The notes under the pieces: model-generated
Seen by the model: only the letters and a program-made list of their open reading frames with translations
What the model was told of the DNA's origin: nothing
The model's database searches: none
Shown here: piece after piece, positions 7,329 through 14,933 of the stretch
Position numbering within the stretch: the first letter of the stretch is position 1
Layout of the letters: each line of letters begins with the position of its first letter
Position numbers and translations under genes: made by a program
Assembly (NCBI GenBank): GCA_016124645.1
Contig: WGNE01000029.1
Coordinates: 1-38,208, forward strand
From: Alphaproteobacteria bacterium
Lineage (GTDB): Bacteria > Pseudomonadota > Alphaproteobacteria > Micavibrionales > UBA2020
DNA: 38,208 nt
Direction: 5' to 3'

Positions 7329-8060
7329 ATGACCCAAAAACGCGATTATTACGAAGTCCTTGGCGTCGAGCGCACCGCTTCGGCCGACGAGATCAAGAAA
7401 GCCTATCAAAAGAGCGTGATGCGCAACCACCCCGACCGGGTGAAGCACAACGCCAAGCTGAGCGACGCCGAAAAGGCCGAACGCCTTGAGCTGTTCCAGC
7501 TGGCGACGGAAGCGGAAAAGATCCTGAGCGATCCTTCCGCGCGCGCCGCCTACGATCAGTACGGGCACAAGGGCATCGACAACATGAAGGCGGGCAAGAA
7601 CGCCGGTTCCGGCCAGAGCTTCGCCGACGTCGCGGGCCCCACCATGCGCCGCACCTACAGCGAATCCGACACGATGGACTTCTTCCAGAAACGCCACGAG
7701 CAGCGCGAGCAGGGCAAGGACCCGGACGCCAGCCTCGGCGACGGCCTTTCCGCCGCTGAACGCCGCCAGCGCGCCGCCGAGGAACGCCGCAGGCGCCGCA
7801 ACGGCGGCGGCACGGAAACTTCCGCTTCCACGCCCGTCGTTTCCACGCCCGCCGCCACGGAAACGGTCGAGGAAGATCTCAGCGACAGCTTCCAGCAGGT
7901 GGCCGACAAGGTCGCCGATACGACGCAAAAACTGCGCCAGTCCGGCACCGCCGCCATTCCCCTCGACAAGCTCGAAGCCTTCCGCGACAGCCTGAAGGAT
8001 TTCATGGGAGAGGTGGACAAAGCCATCGCACGTGCTAAAAAGGGCGGGCCCGCGCTTTAA
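7329..8060 (+). CDS. J-domain protein (class C DnaJ-like co-chaperone)
   Basis: The 243-residue protein opens with a complete J domain (about 5-75), including [13 protein letters not shown] and the HPD loop (34-36) that stimulates DnaK ATPase. It lacks both the Gly/Phe zinc-finger region and the C-terminal substrate domains of true DnaJ, so it is a specialised J protein, not dnaJ itself. The middle (about 120-165) is strongly charged ([18 protein letters not shown]). The C-terminal 80 residues form an amphipathic helical region beginning [18 protein letters not shown], with no recognised domain. The domain may recruit DnaK to a particular client. It is divergent from hrcA and lies just upstream of rph. 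Confidence 0.88.
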   Translation: MTQKRDYYEVLGVERTASADEIKKAYQKSVMRNHPDRVKHNAKLSDAEKAERLELFQLATEAEKILSDPSARAAYDQYGHKGIDNMKAGKNAGSGQSFADVAGPTMRRTYSESDTMDFFQKRHEQREQGKDPDASLGDGLSAAERRQRAAEERRRRRNGGGTETSASTPVVSTPAATETVEEDLSDSFQQVADKVADTTQKLRQSGTAAIPLDKLEAFRDSLKDFMGEVDKAIARAKKGGPAL

Positions 8061-8118
8061 CGGCCTGAAAACGGCTTTCGGCGCGGCACAGCAACAATAA
8101 TAACGAAAGAGCCCGACA

Positions 8119-8835
8119 ATGCGCCCCTCCGGCCGTGCGGCGGACCAGCTCCGCGCCATCATCCTTGAACCCGGTTTTTCCAAACACGCCGAAGGCTCCT
8201 GCCTTGCGCGTTTCGGCGATACCCATGTGCTCTGCACCGCCACGGTGGACGAGCGCGTGCCGCACTGGATGAAGAACAAGGGCCGCGGCTGGGTCACCGC
8301 CGAATACGGCATGTTGCCGCGCTCTACCGGCTCGCGCACCGACCGCGAGGCCGCGCGCGGCAAGCAATCCGGCCGCACGCAGGAAATCCAGCGGCTCATC
8401 GGCCGCTCGCTGCGCGCCGTGGTCAGGCTCGAGGCGCTGGGCGAGATCCAGATCGTGCTCGACTGCGACGTCATCCAGGCGGACGGCGGCACGCGCACCG
8501 CGGCCATCACCGGCTCCTACGTCGCGCTTCAGCAGGCGGTGAAGCATCTTCTTAAAATCGGCGCGCTGAAGGAAGACCCCGTCATCGACGCGGTCGCGGC
8601 GGTGTCCTGCGGACTTTACAAGGGCGAAGCCGTGCTCGACCTCGACTACGCGGAAGATTCGAACGCGGAAGCCGACGCCAATTTCGTCATGACCGGCACG
8701 GGCGGGCTCGTCGAGGTGCAGGGCACGGCGGAACACCGCGCCTTTTCGCAGGAACAGTTCCTCGACCTCATGGCCCTCGCGCGCAAGGGCGTGACCGAAC
8801 TGGTCGCGGAACAGAAAAAGGCGCTGGCCGCTTAA
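8119..8835 (+). CDS. rph: Ribonuclease PH
   Basis: RNase PH is a phosphate-dependent 3'-5' exonuclease that trims tRNA precursors. The 238-residue protein has the usual family length and the conserved opening [12 protein letters not shown]. The central block includes [12 protein letters not shown], the phosphate-site run [20 protein letters not shown], and [19 protein letters not shown]. The C-terminal [13 protein letters not shown] is also typical. It starts 58 bases after the J-domain gene and 20 bases before rdgB, so it is probably the first gene of the rph-rdgB-hemW-GNAT operon. Confidence 0.97.
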   Translation: MRPSGRAADQLRAIILEPGFSKHAEGSCLARFGDTHVLCTATVDERVPHWMKNKGRGWVTAEYGMLPRSTGSRTDREAARGKQSGRTQEIQRLIGRSLRAVVRLEALGEIQIVLDCDVIQADGGTRTAAITGSYVALQQAVKHLLKIGALKEDPVIDAVAAVSCGLYKGEAVLDLDYAEDSNAEADANFVMTGTGGLVEVQGTAEHRAFSQEQFLDLMALARKGVTELVAEQKKALAA

Positions 8836-8855
8836 AATATTTTCGGAGAATTTCG

Positions 8856-9494
8856 ATGACGCAGGACAACGCACAACCCAAAGACAAGACGCCGCGCGCC
8901 TTCACGGGGGACGAGCTCGTCGTCGCCACCCACAACAAGGGCAAGCTGAAGGAATTGCGCGAATTGTTCGGCGACAAGATCAAGACCATGCAATCCGCCG
9001 CCGACTTCGGCCTTGAATCGCCCGAGGAAACCGGCACCACCTTCATCGAGAACGCGCTGATCAAGGCGCAATACGTCGCGAAGGAGACGGGCAAGCCCGC
9101 GCTGGCGGACGACAGCGGCCTTTGCATTTCCGCGCTGGGCGGCGACCCCGGCGTCTATGCCGCCGACTGGGCCGAAAAGCCCGACGGCACGCGCGATTTC
9201 TACATGGCGATGGAAAAAGTCCACGCGGGCATGGGCGACAACCCGGACAAGAAGGCCTATTTCGTTTCCTGCCTCGTCCTCGCATGGCCGGACGGCCACT
9301 ATGAGGCGGTGGAAGGCCACGCGCACGGCAGCATCACCTGGCCGCCGCGCGGCGATCAGGGTTTCGGTTACGACCCCATCTTCGTGCCCGAGGGGGATAC
9401 CCGCACCTATGGGGAAATGGCGTCGGCGGAAAAGGAAAAGACCAGCCACCGCGCCATCGCCTTCGAAAAAATGATGGCGAAATGCTTTCCCTGA
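8856..9494 (+). CDS. rdgB: dITP/XTP pyrophosphatase (HAM1/RdgB family)
   Basis: This enzyme hydrolyses non-canonical purine triphosphates (dITP, XTP) to monophosphates, keeping them out of DNA and RNA. The 212-residue protein carries the substrate-binding motif VVATHNKGKLKEL, ETGTTFIENALIKA, the metal/base-binding ALADDSGLCISALGG, and the C-terminal GFGYDPIFVPEG. The family's 'SHRA' motif is also present near the end. The first 20 residues are a short polar extension. A GGAG lies about 8 bases before the ATG. Its end overlaps the start of hemW by 13 bases, showing translational coupling. Confidence 0.97.
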   Translation: MTQDNAQPKDKTPRAFTGDELVVATHNKGKLKELRELFGDKIKTMQSAADFGLESPEETGTTFIENALIKAQYVAKETGKPALADDSGLCISALGGDPGVYAADWAEKPDGTRDFYMAMEKVHAGMGDNPDKKAYFVSCLVLAWPDGHYEAVEGHAHGSITWPPRGDQGFGYDPIFVPEGDTRTYGEMASAEKEKTSHRAIAFEKMMAKCFP

Positions 9495-10687
9495 AAAATC
9501 CCGCGCCCGAACCTGCCGGTCTTGCGGTCTATGTCCACTGGCCGTTCTGCAAGTTCAAATGCCCTTATTGCGACTTCAACAGCCACGTGCGCGAGACCAT
9601 CGCGCATGGCGACTGGGCGGAAGCCTACCTGACAGAATTGCGCCACTACCGCGAACAGACGGGGCCGCGCCATATCTCCTCCGTCTTTTTCGGCGGCGGC
9701 ACGCCCTCGCTCATGGAGCCCGAAACGGTCGCGCGCGTCGTCGATGAAATCGATGCGCTCTGGGGATTGCCGCAGGGCACGGAAGTGACGCTGGAAGCGA
9801 ACCCGACCTCGGTCGAGGCGGGCAAGCTGCAGGGCTTCAAGGCGGCGGGGGTCAACCGCGTTTCCTTGGGCGTACAGGCGATGAACGACGCGGACCTTAA
9901 AAAGCTTGGCCGCCAGCACACGTCGGCGGAGGCGCTGGCGGCGGTGAAGACGGCGGCGGGGATTTTCGATCGCTATTCCTTCGACCTCATCTACGCAAGG
10001 CCGGACCAGCGCGTGCAAGACTGGCGCGCGGAGCTGGACGAAGCGCTCACATACGCGCGCGGGCATCTCTCCCTCTACCAGCTGACGATAGAGGAGGGCA
10101 CGCAGTTCCACACCCTGCACAGCCGCGGAGAGCTCGTCATCCCCGACGACGATACGGGCGCGGCGTTTTACGAGGCGACGCAGGAAATCATGGATGCGGC
10201 GGGCCTGCCCGCCTACGAGGTTTCAAACCATGCGAGGTTCGGCGATGAATCGCGCCACAACCTCGTCTATTGGCATTACGGGGATTACGCGGGCGTCGGC
10301 CCCGGCGCGCACGGGCGGCTGACGATCGAGGGCCGAAAACTCGCCACCCGCGCCCACCGCGCGCCCGAGGTCTGGCTGGAAAGGGTGCGGAAGAACGGCC
10401 ACGGCGCCCACCCGCAGGAAGAAATAAGCCTTGAAAAACAAGGGCGTGAATTGGTGATGATGGGGCTTAGGCTCATCGGGGGCGTTCCCGTGGAACGGCT
10501 GGAAAAGCAGGTAAAACAGCCGTTTTCAGACTTTCTTAACCCCGAAAGGGTAAAACTGTTGATAGACGGGGGTTTTCTCGAAACTTCCGATGACCGCCTG
10601 TCGGCAACCCCTGCCGGACGCCAGCGATTGAATGCGGTGCTGGCGTTTCTCTTCACCGGATCATCCACGGCCAGTAACGATATATGA
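9482..10687 (+). CDS. hemW: HemW-like radical SAM protein (heme chaperone)
   Basis: This 401-residue member of the HemN/HemW radical-SAM family has the iron-sulfur motif CKFKCPYC (C23, C27, C30) within VHWPFCKFKCPYCDFNSH, followed by FFGGGTPSLM, EANPTS and RVSLGVQAMND. HemW lacks the extra N-terminal cysteine of true coproporphyrinogen dehydrogenase and works as a heme chaperone; older annotations call it oxygen-independent coproporphyrinogen III oxidase. The rph-rdgB-hemW order is common in alphaproteobacteria. The gene overlaps rdgB by 13 bases, and its TGA overlaps the ATG of the next gene (ATGA). Nothing is missing from the catalytic core. Confidence 0.95.
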   Translation: MLSLKNPAPEPAGLAVYVHWPFCKFKCPYCDFNSHVRETIAHGDWAEAYLTELRHYREQTGPRHISSVFFGGGTPSLMEPETVARVVDEIDALWGLPQGTEVTLEANPTSVEAGKLQGFKAAGVNRVSLGVQAMNDADLKKLGRQHTSAEALAAVKTAAGIFDRYSFDLIYARPDQRVQDWRAELDEALTYARGHLSLYQLTIEEGTQFHTLHSRGELVIPDDDTGAAFYEATQEIMDAAGLPAYEVSNHARFGDESRHNLVYWHYGDYAGVGPGAHGRLTIEGRKLATRAHRAPEVWLERVRKNGHGAHPQEEISLEKQGRELVMMGLRLIGGVPVERLEKQVKQPFSDFLNPERVKLLIDGGFLETSDDRLSATPAGRQRLNAVLAFLFTGSSTASNDI

Positions 10688-11547
10688 TGCAGGTAGCCTT
10701 TGAAACAGACCCGGAAGCGTTCTTGCGCAAATGCGGCGATTTCTTAAAGCAGAACGAGTCCGAGCATAACCTCATCCTCTCCCTCACCGGCGCGGCGCTG
10801 AAACGCCAGGAGGCGGGGGCGGATCCGGGCATTCGCTTCATCACCCTGTGGAACGACGAAGGGCTGGTCATCGCCACCGTGCAGACCCCGCCGCACAACC
10901 TTATTCTTTCGCGCGCCGCCCAGCCGGGGCTGGAACCGCTGGTCGAGGTGCTGGCGGGGCAATCCTACGAATTTCCCGGCATCGTCGGCCCCAGCGACGT
11001 GGCGGCAAGCTTCGCCGAGCTCTGGACCGCGCGCACGGGGCAGTCCTTCAAGGGCTATATGGACCAGATCATCTATTCCCTTACCAAGATCATTCCGCCG
11101 CCCGCGGTGGAAGGCGCGATGCGCCCCGCGAAACCGGAAGAAGCGCCGCTGATCGCGGAATGGATCGGCAATTTCGCGCGCGACGCCTTGCCGAAGACGG
11201 AGCATCTCGCCGCCCCGCAGGCGGAAAAGAAGGCGGTGGAAATGATCGGCGAGGGGCGCGTCTTCGTCTGGGACGTCGGCGGCCGCCCGGTTTCGCAGGC
11301 CGTGGCTTCCGGCACCGCGCAGGTCGCGCGGGTCAACATGGTCTATACCCCGCCCGAAGACCGCACCCACGGCTACGCCAGCGCGCTGGTCGCGGCCCTG
11401 AGCCAAAAGCAGCTCGACGAGGGGCGCGCCATGTGCTGCCTTTACGCGGATGCGCGCAACACGGTCTCCAACTCCATCTACCGCAAGATCGGCTACGAAT
11501 TCGTCGGCCGCTCCAGCCTTTACGTTCTGGATACGCCGGAAGAATAA
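10684..11547 (+). CDS. GNAT family N-acetyltransferase
   Basis: In this 287-residue protein the C-terminal half (about 145-285) is a GNAT fold. The acetyl-CoA loop is PPEDRTHGYASALVAALSQ (about 222-240), followed by LYADARNTVSNSIYRKIGYE, the usual N-x3-I-Y-x-K-x-G-F/Y end motif. The N-terminal half (about 1-130) is a separate domain with no motif I know, as in other two-part GNAT proteins. The substrate is unknown. The start codon overlaps the hemW stop by 4 bases (a second ATG follows immediately), so it is the last gene of the rph operon. The palindromic repeat at 11569 follows its end. Confidence 0.85.
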   Translation: MMQVAFETDPEAFLRKCGDFLKQNESEHNLILSLTGAALKRQEAGADPGIRFITLWNDEGLVIATVQTPPHNLILSRAAQPGLEPLVEVLAGQSYEFPGIVGPSDVAASFAELWTARTGQSFKGYMDQIIYSLTKIIPPPAVEGAMRPAKPEEAPLIAEWIGNFARDALPKTEHLAAPQAEKKAVEMIGEGRVFVWDVGGRPVSQAVASGTAQVARVNMVYTPPEDRTHGYASALVAALSQKQLDEGRAMCCLYADARNTVSNSIYRKIGYEFVGRSSLYVLDTPEE

Positions 11548-11568
11548 CCCGGGCCTCTCCCCCCTTCG

Positions 11569-11648
11569 TCATTCCCGCGAAAGCGGGAATCCATGTCGAT
11601 GTTCAGAATGCCGCAAGGTTTTTGGATTCCCGCTTTCACGGGAATGAC
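11569..11648. repeat. Intergenic palindromic repeat, well-conserved copy
   Basis: The arms gtcattcccgcg+aaagcgggaatcca (11569-11593) and tggattcccg+ctttcacgggaatgac (11623-11648) are near-perfect inverted copies around a 29-base spacer. Each arm is itself a hairpin. The element lies between two genes that converge on it and could end both transcripts. Confidence 0.85.
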
Positions 11649-11671
11649 GCCGTTTTGAAAGGCGGGAATTT

Positions 11672-12451
11672 TCAAAGATCGAAAGACTGCGGCGGCGGGC
11701 GTTTTTTCTTGGGGGAGGCTTCCTCCGGCCCCTGCAGGTAGTCAGCGACGATGGCGTCGATTTCCTTTTTCAGCGCGACGCCGGTTTCGGCATAGGCGTC
11801 CTTCAAAAAGGTGAGGGCCATCATGGACTGGCGGCGCATCGCGGCCACGTCCCCGGCGCTCGGGCCTTTCTTGGCCAGCGGGTCTTTTTCCGGCAGTTCG
11901 CCCTTCGCGCCCGCGCCTTTTTTCACGGCCTCGAAAATCGCGCTCAGCTCGGGGTCGGACAATCCGCCGTCGTCGTCCTGCAGGCCGAAGGCGCTTTCGG
12001 CGTCGCTGGTCGCGATCTTGTCCTGCACGGCCTTGGTGCTCTTCGGCAGGTCTTCCTCCGCCGCTTCGATGAGGCGGCGGGCGTAGAACACGGCTTCCGC
12101 CGCGCCGGTGTCGAATTCGTAATTGGTGTAGCCGGCCTCATACTTCGGCGGCTTGACGTTGAAGCCGTTGGCGATGGCGGCGTTGCGCAGGCTGGTCTTG
12201 CTCAGCGCCTCGGTGAACAGGCCGGGCTTGCCGCCGGGCGCGCCTTCCTTTAAATGCCGCAGACCCTTGCCGAACAACGACCAAGCCTCGCGCTCCGCGC
12301 CTTCGCGCACGGCGGTGGGGGCCATGGTATGGATATCGACGATGAGCCGGGGGGCGATGGAATTCACGTGCCTGTCGATCGCCGCGATGATGCGGTCATA
12401 GGTCTTGCTGCGTTCTTCGGCATACTGGATTTCGGCTGGATCTTGAGGCAT
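11672..12451 (-). CDS. Uncharacterised protein, 259 residues
   Basis: I do not recognise this family. The protein is soluble and mostly helical, with no signal peptide or membrane segment. The N-terminal half contains RLIVDIHTMAPTAVREGA and KYEAGYTNYEFDTGAAEAVF. An acidic linker (about 155-175, LQDDDGGLSDPELS) leads to a Lys/Gly-rich segment, then a helix (MRRQSMMALTFLKDAY), and the protein ends in a basic tail with PKKKRPPPQSFDL. ATG 12451 is preferred because AGGGA lies 6 bases upstream; ATG 12457 and 12472 are also in frame. It has its own strong promoter (12508-12536), so it is expressed as a single gene. The function is unknown. Confidence 0.75.
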   Translation of the reverse strand: MPQDPAEIQYAEERSKTYDRIIAAIDRHVNSIAPRLIVDIHTMAPTAVREGAEREAWSLFGKGLRHLKEGAPGGKPGLFTEALSKTSLRNAAIANGFNVKPPKYEAGYTNYEFDTGAAEAVFYARRLIEAAEEDLPKSTKAVQDKIATSDAESAFGLQDDDGGLSDPELSAIFEAVKKGAGAKGELPEKDPLAKKGPSAGDVAAMRRQSMMALTFLKDAYAETGVALKKEIDAIVADYLQGPEEASPKKKRPPPQSFDL

Positions 12452-12507
12452 CGGCATTCCCTGAAAAAACATCCGCCCGGAAAAAACCCTTTCCGGTCAA
12501 TGCTATA

Positions 12508-12536
12508 TTTATACCAAATTCGCGCGATTCTTGCAA
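12508..12536 (-). promoter_or_regulatory. Promoter of the 11672-12451 gene
   Basis: On the minus strand TTGCAA (12536-12531), a 17-base spacer and TATAAA (12513-12508). It gives a leader of about 50 bases before the ATG at 12451 and lies in an AT-rich patch. Confidence 0.7.
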
Positions 12537-12615
12537 TTAAATTACATAATATTTTGATATCCGGGACAAAAATGACCTGAAAAGGGGCCAGAAGCGCAAG
12601 AAACAAGCGCAGGAA

Positions 12616-12644
12616 AAAGGGCGGCCCGCGAAGGCCGCCCCTTT
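12616..12644 (-). terminator. Terminator of the secreted protein gene at 12664
   Basis: GGGCGGCC (12619-12626) pairs with GGCCGCCC (12633-12640). On the minus strand the stem is flanked by AAAG and a run of five T. It lies 20 bases past the stop codon. Confidence 0.8.
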
Positions 12645-12663
12645 GCTTGTTTTCGACCTTCCC

Positions 12664-14316
12664 TTACTGCGGGGGCGGCTTGTGCGCCTGCATCATGGAG
12701 CCGGCGGCGCCCATGACCTGCCCCATCGGCTGGCCGTTCATCATCGGCTGGCCTTCGGGGGTGAGCTCGAACTTGAAGACGCGCACGGTCCGCCCGTCGG
12801 GCGATTTTTCGACCTGGCCCATCATCTGCAGGATGCTGAGCCACTGCGCCGCGCCCATCAGGTGCGGGGAGGAATCGGGCGCCTGCGAGAGCGCCTGAAC
12901 CTTCTGCAGCAGCTCGTCCAGCCCGACGAAGGAAAGGTCGAGATGGCCCACGGCCTTCAGGGGCGAGGTCATGCTGGCGGCGAATTCGCCGTCCAGCTTG
13001 GTCGTCAGCTCCTTCGCGTCGAAATGCGTGTCGCTGATCTTGACCGTCGCGCCCGCGGAAGCCAGCGCGGCGGGGATGGTGGCAAGGCTGCTCATCATCT
13101 GCATGCTGGCCTGCTGGCGCATGGCCGCGCGCGCGGCGATGTCGCCGGGGGTGTCGGGCATGGCGTGCTCGCTGAAGCTGCTCTGCACGACCTGCGAAAC
13201 TGCGTTGGTCAGGGTTTCGCCCATGGTCTTCATCGGCAGGTTGGCGAAGGCGATGTCGAGGTTGCCCGATGCCGGGATGGCGTCGGCCAGAATGTCCTTC
13301 GGCCCGCCGCCGTCAAAACCGAAATCGGCGAAGTTGAGCGTGGCGTTGGCGCTGCCCTTGTCGCTTTGCAGCCCCGCGGTCTTCGCATGGCTGGTGAACT
13401 TGCCCAGCGTGACGTGCAGGGGCTTCGCGGCGGGGTCGGCGTCTTTCGGCGGGTTGAAGGTCATGTCGAGCCCTTCGATGCCGTAGGTGGTGTCCATGCC
13501 GTCAAGATAGCCGGTGGCGGCGGTCATCATCGACGCGGTGATCTTCGATGCGTCCTCCGGCGAGGTCTGGGCGCCGTCCGGGCTGCTTTGCTTGATGGCT
13601 TCGATCAGCTTGTCCTGCGCCGTCTTGCGGGCGGTCAGGTTCATCTTGTTGACGGTGCTCGCCAGCTGCAGTCGCGCGAGCTTCGCCTCGATGTCGCCCA
13701 CCATCGGGCCCTGGCCCGAGACGGCAAGGCCGTTCATATCGACGCTGATCGGGCCGGACCACGTGTCGGGCCCGTCCTTTTTCAGGTCCATTGTGCTCTT
13801 GATGTCGGGGATGGTGATGGAGAGCGGCGTCTCGCCGGACGACTTGGCGCTGACGTCCTTGTATTCCGCGTCCATCTGCGTCAGCGTCGCAAGGTCCGGG
13901 CGCCATGTGCCGGTGAAATGCTGCGAGCCGATGGTGATGTCGCCGACCTTCGCGCCCTTGCCGTCGTCGATCTCGATCGGGCTGGGCAGGGCGAGGGTGG
14001 TCATGTAGCTGCCGTCCTCGCCGGGCGACATGTTGGCCACGATGGTGCCGATCTTCAGCGCATAGACGTTGGGCGCCTTCAGCACCACGTCGGGCAGCCT
14101 GACCTCGTAATAGCCGTCCTTGGGCGTGACCGTGACGGGGCCGCCCAGCGTGAGGCCTTCCATGTTGTGTTCGGCCAGCGCCTTGGGATAGGCCATGGAA
14201 TCCTCGACGGTCTGGCGCAGCGTTTCCGCGCCCTTCGCGTCCACGTCGGCGGCATAGGCCTGCGGCATCGCGGTCGTCAGCATCAAGGCCAGCATCAAGC
14301 TTGTCATTTTACGCAT
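12664..14316 (-). CDS. Exported protein of unknown function, DUF945/AsmA-like architecture
   Basis: This 550-residue protein has a clear Sec signal peptide: a basic MRKM start, a hydrophobic run and an A-Y-A-A cleavage region near residue 24. The mature part is mostly beta-strand, with repeated segments of the kind 'plsitIpdIkstmdl' and 'saNATLNFADFGFDG' that recall periplasmic DUF945 or DUF2125 and AsmA-like proteins. That resemblance is by style only. The C-terminus is Met/Gln/Pro-rich (QPMMNGQPMGQVMGAAGSMM). The start is ATG 14316, with GAGGG 8 bases upstream; the in-frame GTG at 14325 is too close to that site. It is probably periplasmic and perhaps envelope-associated. A terminator follows directly. 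Confidence 0.7.
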   Translation of the reverse strand: MRKMTSLMLALMLTTAMPQAYAADVDAKGAETLRQTVEDSMAYPKALAEHNMEGLTLGGPVTVTPKDGYYEVRLPDVVLKAPNVYALKIGTIVANMSPGEDGSYMTTLALPSPIEIDDGKGAKVGDITIGSQHFTGTWRPDLATLTQMDAEYKDVSAKSSGETPLSITIPDIKSTMDLKKDGPDTWSGPISVDMNGLAVSGQGPMVGDIEAKLARLQLASTVNKMNLTARKTAQDKLIEAIKQSSPDGAQTSPEDASKITASMMTAATGYLDGMDTTYGIEGLDMTFNPPKDADPAAKPLHVTLGKFTSHAKTAGLQSDKGSANATLNFADFGFDGGGPKDILADAIPASGNLDIAFANLPMKTMGETLTNAVSQVVQSSFSEHAMPDTPGDIAARAAMRQQASMQMMSSLATIPAALASAGATVKISDTHFDAKELTTKLDGEFAASMTSPLKAVGHLDLSFVGLDELLQKVQALSQAPDSSPHLMGAAQWLSILQMMGQVEKSPDGRTVRVFKFELTPEGQPMMNGQPMGQVMGAAGSMMQAHKPPPQ

Positions 14317-14462
14317 CGTTAGCACCCTCGTTGGTCAAAATAAAAATACCGGCAGGAGTCGGAAGCCGGAAAATGGAGTCTTCTCCACCACTATGCAATA
14401 AAACCGTTAAATAAACATTATAGATTCAACCGCTTTTCCGCGTGCGGGGCCGCGAAAGCCTG

Positions 14463-14491
14463 TTGAAATAGACATAAATCAAGGCTAGAAC
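14463..14491 (+). promoter_or_regulatory. Putative promoter of the Rap1a-like gene and uvrB
   Basis: TTGAAA (14463-14468), a 17-base spacer and TAGAAC (14486-14491). It lies 50 bases upstream of the ATG at 14541. Confidence 0.5.
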
Positions 14492-14540
14492 ATATTTCTG
14501 GCGAATCCCGCGCGGGGGAACGCCCCGGACCGATAAAGAT

Positions 14541-14930
14541 ATGAAAACGATGTCGATTTTAAAGCACATGATCATGCCGCTGGCGCTGGCCGTCTTCCTG
14601 CTCGCGCCCGTCCGGCCCGCGCAGGCGCAATACGTCGCGACGGCGGAGCTGGAAAGGGACTGCCTGAGCAAGAACAAGGAGGACATCGCCGCCTGCGTGA
14701 ACTACGTGGCCGGGGTCATCGACTACCACGTCATGCTGCAGTCGCTGGGCACCGCGCCCACCATCAGCTTCTGCCTGCCCGCCAACCTGACGAAGGAGCA
14801 GGCGGCCGTCGTGGTCATGGCCTATCTGCGCACCCGCCCGCAGCACGACGCCTTCATCGCCGCCGCCGCGATCCCGCTCGCGCTCAACAAGACCTTTCCC
14901 TGCCGCGATCCGCACAGCAAAAAGCGCTGA
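14541..14930 (+). CDS. Secreted Rap1a/Tai-like small protein
   Basis: This 129-residue protein has a Sec signal peptide (hydrophobic run to about residue 29, ending A-Q-A) and a mature domain with four cysteines (C41, C52, C78, C121). The pattern C-x10-C-x3-Y-x2-G, then 'FCLPANLTKEQAAVVVMAYL', and a final 'AL-NKTFPC' matches the Rap1a/Tai fold. That fold is known mainly as periplasmic immunity proteins against type VI amidase effectors, but many members are encoded without any effector. The four cysteines would form two disulfides in the periplasm. It ends 3 bases before uvrB, so the two are probably co-transcribed. There is no effector or secretion gene here, so an immunity role is not supported; a housekeeping envelope role is more likely. 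Confidence 0.7.
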   Translation: MKTMSILKHMIMPLALAVFLLAPVRPAQAQYVATAELERDCLSKNKEDIAACVNYVAGVIDYHVMLQSLGTAPTISFCLPANLTKEQAAVVVMAYLRTRPQHDAFIAAAAIPLALNKTFPCRDPHSKKR

Positions 14931-14933
14931 CGC

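Noticed and set aside
14541-14930. Toxin-immunity or type VI secretion island
   Set aside because: Only the immunity-like fold is present; no effector, Hcp, VgrG or secretion gene lies nearby.
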